Below, piece after piece: positions 59,157 to 64,000 of a stretch of DNA of 64,000 nt (position 1 is its first letter; each line of letters opens with the position of its first letter). This stretch comes from Pseudomonas baltica. GTDB lineage: Bacteria; Pseudomonadota; Gammaproteobacteria; Pseudomonadales; Pseudomonadaceae. The notes beneath the pieces are model-generated. The model was not told the DNA's origin. It worked only from the letters and a program-made list of their open reading frames with translations, and made no database searches. The stretch spans positions 1,240,001 to 1,304,000 of the forward strand of contig NZ_JACMYH010000001.1 in NCBI RefSeq assembly GCF_014235765.1. The letters are read 5' to 3'. The position numbers and the translations under genes were made by a program.

Positions 59157-59354
59157 GTTGGATGAAATTTGTTTCACAGCACTGAACCCGCTGCGACAAT
59201 CCGCCGCAGCGCACGCCCCACGGGCGTTTGCCGATTGCTGCTATTTCAGTAAAAAACTGTTGCAGGATTCGTCTGTTTACTTAGCAAGCTACCCAACTCT
59301 ATAACAAAGACCTGCACACGCCAGGTTGCAGATATTCGAGAAAGGAGCTTTCCC

Positions 59355-59537
59355 ATGACTGTAAAAGTGACCGAACGCGACGAAGCCCATATGTCCCACG
59401 AAGGCGTGGCGGCAGGCATCCAGATCTGGGATGTCTATCAGCAGGACCTGTTGGTAGGGATGTTCCACAACGAGAACGATGCCCACAGCTACAAGAACGA
59501 ACTGGAAACACTCGAAAGCCAACGCCCTTCGAATTGA
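59355..59537 (+). CDS. Small acidic protein of unknown function, 60 aa
   Basis: MTVKVTERDEAHMSHEGVAA..., hydrophilic with IQIWDVYQQDLLVGMFHNENDAHSYKNELE in the middle (short strand and helix). RBS AAAGGAG 7 nt before the ATG and a terminator 16 bp after the stop bracket it as an independent unit. No family recognised. Confidence 0.75.
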   Translation: MTVKVTERDEAHMSHEGVAAGIQIWDVYQQDLLVGMFHNENDAHSYKNELETLESQRPSN

Positions 59538-59553
59538 CCGTTCGCCGCGCAAG

Positions 59554-59577
59554 AAAAACCCCGCTCAGGCGGGGTTT
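59554..59577 (+). terminator. Terminator after the 60-aa gene
   Basis: AAAACCCCGC, TCAG loop, GCGGGGTTT; the A-tract means it may also serve the convergent DUF2058 gene. Confidence 0.82.
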
Positions 59578-59591
59578 GTCGTTTCAGGGCG

Positions 59592-60134
59592 TTACCACAT
59601 CAGGTCGTCCGGAATCTTGTAGGCGGCGTATGGATCTTCTGCCGACTCGACTTCTTCGGTGGCCACATTGAGCATGACGATGCGCTGCGGCGCGCGCTCC
59701 TGGACCTTGAGCGCGGCCTCGCGCGGAATCACCTCATAGCCTCCGCCATGCTGCACGATCGCCAGCGAACCGTTGCTCAGCTTGCTGCGCATGAGGTTGT
59801 TGACCGACAGGCGCTTGACCTTCTTGTCGTCGACGAAGTTGTAGTAGTCCTCGGTGGTGAGCTTGGGCAGCCGGGTCGCCTCGATCAACTGCTTGACCTG
59901 CGCGGCGCGGGCCTTCTCCTCGACCTTGTCCTGCTGCTGGCGATTGAGCTCCTGGTCGCGGCGCGCCTTCTCGGCCATGGCTTGCTGGGCGATACGCTGC
60001 TGCGTGTCGTCCACCTCGACCTGGCCCTTGTTCTCCAGACGCTTCTGCTTCTGCTTGTCCTTGCTGACTTGCTTGACCTGCTTCTGGTTGACCAGTCCAG
60101 CTTTCAACAATTGGTCGCGGAGGGAAAGGCTCAT
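59592..60134 (-). CDS. DUF2058 (YaiL-like) protein
   Basis: 180 aa from ATG at 60134 (MSLSLRDQLLKAGLVNQKQVKQ); the longer frame covers the mazG end. Lys/Gln-rich coiled coil at about residues 15-85, then a C-terminal domain with LTTEDYYNFVDDKKVKRLSVN and ending IPDDLMW. Described in E. coli as a nucleoprotein or polynucleotide-associated protein; the molecular role is unclear. Confidence 0.88.
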   Translation of the reverse strand: MSLSLRDQLLKAGLVNQKQVKQVSKDKQKQKRLENKGQVEVDDTQQRIAQQAMAEKARRDQELNRQQQDKVEEKARAAQVKQLIEATRLPKLTTEDYYNFVDDKKVKRLSVNNLMRSKLSNGSLAIVQHGGGYEVIPREAALKVQERAPQRIVMLNVATEEVESAEDPYAAYKIPDDLMW

Positions 60135-60160
60135 GGTGTTCTGCTCACTTATAAAACGGC

Positions 60161-60994
60161 TCAGCCACAGCTGGGCAGATTCTGTTCCTGACGTTTGGCC
60201 TCGCCCCACAGGGCGTCCATGTCTTCCAGGGTGCAATCTTCGATGTTGGTATGGGTGTCGCGCAATGCCTGCTCGATGAAGCGGAATCGCCTGTCGAACT
60301 TGACGTTGGCACCGCGCAGGGCATTTTCCGGGTCGACCTTGAGGTGACGGGCCAGATTGACCACGCTGAACAACAGGTCGCCGATTTCTTCGGCCACCGC
60401 TGGCGCATCGTCGGCGGCCATGGCCTCCAGTACCTCGTCGAGTTCTTCCCGGACCTTGTCGAGCACCGGCAGCGGTCCCGGCCAGTCAAAACCGACAACC
60501 GCGGCACGCTTCTGCAACTTGGCAGCACGCGACAACGCCGGCAGCGCTGCGGGCACGTCGTCAAGCAGCGACAGCTGCTCGCCCGCCCCGCCCTTCTCGG
60601 CACGCTCCTGGGCTTTGATTTCTTCCCAGCGCTGCTTGACCTGTTGCTCGTCCAGCTGCGGCGTGTCCAGGGCCGCGTAGAGCTCGCCGGTGGGGAACAC
60701 GTGGGGGTGGCGGCGAATCAGCTTGCGGGTGATGCCATCGACCACGCCATCGAACTCGAAACGGCCTTCCTCGCGCGCCAGCTGGCTGTAATAGACCACT
60801 TGGAACAGCAGGTCGCCAAGCTCGCCTTGGAGGTGCTCGAAGTCCTCGCGTTCGATGGCGTCGGCCACCTCATAGGCTTCTTCCAGGGTGAACGGCACGA
60901 TGCTGGCGTAGGTTTGCTTCACATCCCACGGGCAACCGTGCTGCGGGTCTCGCAGCCGGGCCATGAGGTTGAGCAGGTCTTGCAGTGTGTACAT
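60161..60994 (-). CDS. mazG: Nucleoside triphosphate pyrophosphohydrolase MazG
   Basis: It hydrolyses NTPs to NMP and PPi; E. coli MazG also affects ppGpp. 277 aa with two MazG domains: EEAYEVADAIEREDF...QGELGDLLFQVV at residues 35-80, and EELDEVLEAM...VAEEIGDLLFSVVNLA at about 185-230, each with the ExxE..ExxD metal site. It lies just downstream of relA, 37 bp apart, probably co-transcribed. Confidence 0.95.
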   Translation of the reverse strand: MYTLQDLLNLMARLRDPQHGCPWDVKQTYASIVPFTLEEAYEVADAIEREDFEHLQGELGDLLFQVVYYSQLAREEGRFEFDGVVDGITRKLIRRHPHVFPTGELYAALDTPQLDEQQVKQRWEEIKAQERAEKGGAGEQLSLLDDVPAALPALSRAAKLQKRAAVVGFDWPGPLPVLDKVREELDEVLEAMAADDAPAVAEEIGDLLFSVVNLARHLKVDPENALRGANVKFDRRFRFIEQALRDTHTNIEDCTLEDMDALWGEAKRQEQNLPSCG

Positions 60995-61031
60995 GCTCGG
61001 GCTCTTTGCAAAAGTGTCGGGATCCGCCGGT

Positions 61032-63275
61032 TCACGGCGTCCGGTTACGGCGTGTCTCGATGATGTTCGGCAACTGCGAGATGCGTCCGAGCAGGCGTCC
61101 GAGGGCGTCGAGGCCGGGGATCTCGATGGTCAGCGACATCAAGGCGGTGTTGTCTTCCTTGTTCGAGCGGGTATTGACCGCCAACACGTTGATCCGCTCG
61201 TTGAGCAGGATCTGCGAAACGTCGCGCAGCAGGCCCGAACGGTCGTAGGCACGGATGATGATATCGACCGGATAGGTCAGCACCGGCACCGGGCCCCAGC
61301 TGACCTGAATGATCCGCTCCGGCTCGCGCCCGCCCAGTTGCAGCACCGATGCGCAGTCCTGGCGGTGGATGCTCACGCCGCGGCCCTGGGTGATGTAGCC
61401 GACGATGGCATCGCCCGGCAGCGGCTGGCAGCAGCCGGCCATCTGCGTCATCAGGTTGCCGACGCCCTGGATCTGGATATCGCCGCGCTTGCCAGGCTTG
61501 TAACCGGTGGCCTTGCGGGTGACCAGCTCCATCGGCTCGTTGCCGCGCTCGGGCTCGACCAGTTGCTGCGCCGAATTGACCAGATGCGCCAGGCGCAGGT
61601 CGCCCGCGCCGAGGGCGGCGAACATGTCCTCGGCGCCCTTGTGGTTGGCCTTTTCGGCCAGCTGGTCGAAGTCGACCTGAGGCAGGCCCAGGCGACTGAG
61701 CTCGCGCTCGAGCAGCGACTTGCCGGCGGCGACGTTCTGGTCGCGGGCCTGCAACTTGAACCAGTGGACGATCTTCGCCCGTGCGCGGGACGTGGTGACG
61801 TAGCCAAGGTTGGAGTTGAGCCAGTCACGGCTGGGCGTGCCGTGCTTGCTGGTGATGATCTCGACCTGCTCGCCGGTGTTCAGGCTGTAGTTGAGCGGGA
61901 CGATGCGGCCGTTGATCTTGGCGCCGCGGCAGTTGTGACCGATCTCGGTGTGCACGCGGTAGGCGAAGTCCAGGGGCGTAGCGCCCTTGGGCAGGTCGAT
62001 GGCGTGGCCGTCGGGGGTGAATACATAGACTCGATCGGGTTCGATGTCGACCCGCAACTGGTCGGCGAGGCCACCGATGTCGCCCAGCTCCTCGTGCCAT
62101 TCCAGCACCTGGCGCAGCCAGGAGATCTTTTCTTCGTATTGATTGGACCCGGACTTGACATCGGTGCCCTTGTAGCGCCAGTGCGCGCAAACACCCAGCT
62201 CCGCCTCTTCGTGCATGGCGTGGGTGCGAATCTGCACTTCAAGCACCTTGCCCTCGGGACCGATCACCGCAGTGTGCAGCGACCGGTAGCCGTTCTCCTT
62301 GGGGTTGGCGATGTAGTCGTCGAACTCCTTGGGGATGTGCCGCCAGAGGGTGTGCACGATGCCCAGCGCGGTATAGCAATCGCGCATTTCCGGAACCAGC
62401 ACGCGAACCGCGCGCACGTCGTAGATCTGGCTGAACTCCAGGCCCTTGCGCTGCATCTTGCGCCAGATGGAATAGATGTGTTTTGCCCGCCCGCTGATGT
62501 CGGCCTTGACCCCGGTGTCGAGCAGTTCGTTGTGCAGCTGGCTCATCACCTCGGTGATGAAACGCTCGCGATCCAGGCGGCGTTCGTGCAGCAGCTTGGC
62601 GATCTGTTTGTATTGGTCGGGCTCCAGGTAGCGGAACGACAGGTCCTCGAGTTCCCATTTGATGTGGCCGATGCCCAGTCGATGCGCCAGCGGTGCATAG
62701 ATGTCGAACACCTCGCGGGCCACGCGGTTGCGCTTTTCGTCGTCGGCGCTCTTCACCGCGCGGATCGCGCAGGTACGCTCGGCCAGCTTGATCAGCGCCA
62801 CGCGAACATCGTCGACCATGGCCACGAGCATCTTGCGCAGGTTCTCGACCTGTACCTGCGAGCCCAGCACCATGGACTGGCGCGGGCTGAGGCTGGCGCT
62901 GATGGCCGCCATGCGCAGCACGCCGTCGATGAGCTTGGACACGGTGCTGCCGAAGCGCCGGCCGACCTCTTCCAGGCTCGCCTTGCCCTCGCGGACCGCG
63001 CGGTAGATGACCGCGGCCATGAGCGAATCCTGGTCGAGCTTGAGGTCGGCGAGAATCTCGGCGATCTCCAGCCCCGCCTGGAAACACGACGTGCCGTCGG
63101 CCCAGGAATGCTGGGCCGGGTTGCCGACCAGTTCGGCGGCCTGGGCGAACTCGCAGGCCTGCTTCAGGGCCTCGCGATCCAGCACCAGATCCACGCTGAC
63201 GATATGATCCAGCCATGCATCGAGATTGATACTGCCGTCGGTGTTGATCGGCTGGCGTGCTCTCACCTGTACCAT
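61032..63275 (-). CDS. relA: GTP pyrophosphokinase (stringent response) RelA
   Basis: A ribosome-associated (p)ppGpp synthetase. 747 aa. The N-terminal HD hydrolase domain is degenerate: where the catalytic HD should be it reads AAVIYRAVREGKAS. Synthetase domain about 240-350 with YSIWRKMQRKG and YDVRAVRVLV and ENGYRSLHTAV; TGS domain about 400-460 (VYVFTPDGHAIDLPKGAT); zinc-finger region near CCQPLPGDAI; ACT domain at the C-terminus. Start at 63275, 76 bp after rlmD. Confidence 0.96.
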   Translation of the reverse strand: MVQVRARQPINTDGSINLDAWLDHIVSVDLVLDREALKQACEFAQAAELVGNPAQHSWADGTSCFQAGLEIAEILADLKLDQDSLMAAVIYRAVREGKASLEEVGRRFGSTVSKLIDGVLRMAAISASLSPRQSMVLGSQVQVENLRKMLVAMVDDVRVALIKLAERTCAIRAVKSADDEKRNRVAREVFDIYAPLAHRLGIGHIKWELEDLSFRYLEPDQYKQIAKLLHERRLDRERFITEVMSQLHNELLDTGVKADISGRAKHIYSIWRKMQRKGLEFSQIYDVRAVRVLVPEMRDCYTALGIVHTLWRHIPKEFDDYIANPKENGYRSLHTAVIGPEGKVLEVQIRTHAMHEEAELGVCAHWRYKGTDVKSGSNQYEEKISWLRQVLEWHEELGDIGGLADQLRVDIEPDRVYVFTPDGHAIDLPKGATPLDFAYRVHTEIGHNCRGAKINGRIVPLNYSLNTGEQVEIITSKHGTPSRDWLNSNLGYVTTSRARAKIVHWFKLQARDQNVAAGKSLLERELSRLGLPQVDFDQLAEKANHKGAEDMFAALGAGDLRLAHLVNSAQQLVEPERGNEPMELVTRKATGYKPGKRGDIQIQGVGNLMTQMAGCCQPLPGDAIVGYITQGRGVSIHRQDCASVLQLGGREPERIIQVSWGPVPVLTYPVDIIIRAYDRSGLLRDVSQILLNERINVLAVNTRSNKEDNTALMSLTIEIPGLDALGRLLGRISQLPNIIETRRNRTP

Positions 63276-63351
63276 CTTGCTTACCTTTCCCTACAACACG
63301 CCGAAGCGCATCAACAGTCGCTGGCTATGACCAATGCTGGGCCGGCAATGG

Positions 63352-64000
63352 TCAGGCGTTTCGCGCGCCAGTCGGATTGGACGGGCCATCCTGGCCCGCT
63401 TCGAATAACGCCATGGCCTCGACATGCGCAGTTTGCGGAAACATGTCGAGGATCCCGGCTCGTTTTAGCCTGTAGCCTTGCCTCAACAATTCGACCGTAT
63501 CGCGGGCCAAAGTTGCCGGGTTACAGGAGACATACACCAGACGTTGCGCACCCAGTGCGCGGATCGTGCGCACCACCTCGAAAGCACCGTCGCGAGGTGG
63601 ATCCAAGAGTACCGCAGAAAAACCTTCACCCACCCACTCGGCGGCGTCCAGAGGCTGCGACAGGTCGCTCTGGTAAAAACCAGTGTTATGCAAATTGTTG
63701 CCAGCGGCATTGTCGGCAGCACGCCGCACCATGGCCGCCACGCCTTCGACCGCCACCACTTCGCGCGCGCGCTGGGCCAGGGGCAAGGCGAAGTTGCCGA
63801 GCCCGCAGAACAGATCCAGGACTCGATCGTGGGGTTCGGGTGCCAGCCAGTCCAGCGCCTGGGCGATCATGGCATCGTTGACGGCCGCGTTAACCTGGAC
63901 GAAGTCACCGGGTCGGTACGCCAGCTCGAGTCCCCAGGGCGCCAGGGCGAACCCCAGCGTTGCGCCTGCGACCAGCGGTGCCGGCTCGCCTTCGCCGTGC
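63352..64000 (-). CDS. rlmD: 23S rRNA (uracil-1939-C5)-methyltransferase, 3' part (partial)
   Basis: The frame is open from the right edge to the stop at 63352 (about 215 C-terminal residues). Visible motifs are [14 protein letters not shown] (TrmA family), SAM motif [29 protein letters not shown], catalytic Cys in [13 protein letters not shown], and the C-terminal [14 protein letters not shown]. Gene order rlmD-relA-mazG is standard in Pseudomonas. The N-terminal TRAM and 4Fe-4S parts lie outside the window. Confidence 0.95.
   Translation of the reverse strand, partial: HGEGEPAPLVAGATLGFALAPWGLELAYRPGDFVQVNAAVNDAMIAQALDWLAPEPHDRVLDLFCGLGNFALPLAQRAREVVAVEGVAAMVRRAADNAAGNNLHNTGFYQSDLSQPLDAAEWVGEGFSAVLLDPPRDGAFEVVRTIRALGAQRLVYVSCNPATLARDTVELLRQGYRLKRAGILDMFPQTAHVEAMALFEAGQDGPSNPTGARNA

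Noticed and set aside
60963..63881. 972-aa plus-strand ORF opposite relA and rlmD
   Set aside because: Spans two real minus-strand genes and their gap; composition is that of a reverse-complement frame.

Overview
The window reads as a chromosomal segment of a fluorescent Pseudomonas, most likely from the P. putida group. It is GC-rich and contains a leucine/isovalerate (liu) operon, an aerobic-type cobalamin operon behind a B12 riboswitch, a pyoverdine-iron release operon (fpvGHJK-fpvCDEF), Aer, YggL, DctA, and the rlmD-relA-mazG block. It has no CRISPR array, no rRNA, no recognisable tRNA, and no IS element or prophage. Nearly all of it is coding. The long antisense ORFs are frame shadows of real genes.

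Layout. 1-3.5 kb: end of a holin/YqjD-type group, dgt, a LuxR-type response regulator overlapping an Hpt gene, and yggL. 3.5-10.6 kb (minus): liuR-liuA-liuB-liuC-liuD-liuE, with a perfect 16-bp LiuR-type palindrome before liuR. 10.6-15.7 kb: miaE, tusA, rlmM and divergent acnA, then a REP-like long inverted repeat. 15.9-22.1 kb: an eight-gene, tightly coupled operon matching P. aeruginosa fpvGHJKCDEF (reduction of ferri-pyoverdine in the periplasm plus an ABC system with two binding proteins). 22.2-27.2 kb: aer, two alpha/beta hydrolases, a DUF6434 protein, an RlmI-like methyltransferase, and a 47-codon ORF in a structured, terminator-bounded transcript. 27.2-33 kb (minus): a PAS-PAS hybrid histidine kinase, a 54-bp tandem REP-like array, cobF, and a TonB-dependent receptor with an STN domain and a Fur-like box. 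33.3-39.3 kb: msrA, a soluble BdlA-like chemoreceptor with a textbook sigma-28 promoter, a small orphan gene, fadL, and an MFS transporter coupled to a 41-aa membrane peptide.

39.4-48.6 kb (minus): cobO-cobB-bluB-cbiB-cobD-cobQ-cobU-cobT-cobC-cobS, all overlapping or nearly so, driven by a sigma-70 promoter and a cobalamin riboswitch. They carry corrin ring amidation, adenosylation, aminopropanol arm attachment, DMB synthesis and nucleotide loop assembly. 48.7-54.8 kb: a PQQ-type sugar dehydrogenase lipoprotein, two tandem NlpC/P60 lipoproteins, hda, an AI-2E family permease and a DUF2066 protein. 55-59.6 kb: purM-purN-DUF3108, dctA with a sigma-54 promoter, and a 60-aa protein. 59.6-64 kb (minus): a DUF2058 protein, mazG, relA and the 3' part of rlmD.

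Most of the window is conserved Pseudomonas housekeeping. The less ordinary parts are the fpv operon standing alone between acnA and aer, the structured 47-codon transcript, the tandem REP array, the orphan regulator/Hpt pair, and several small coupled ORFs.
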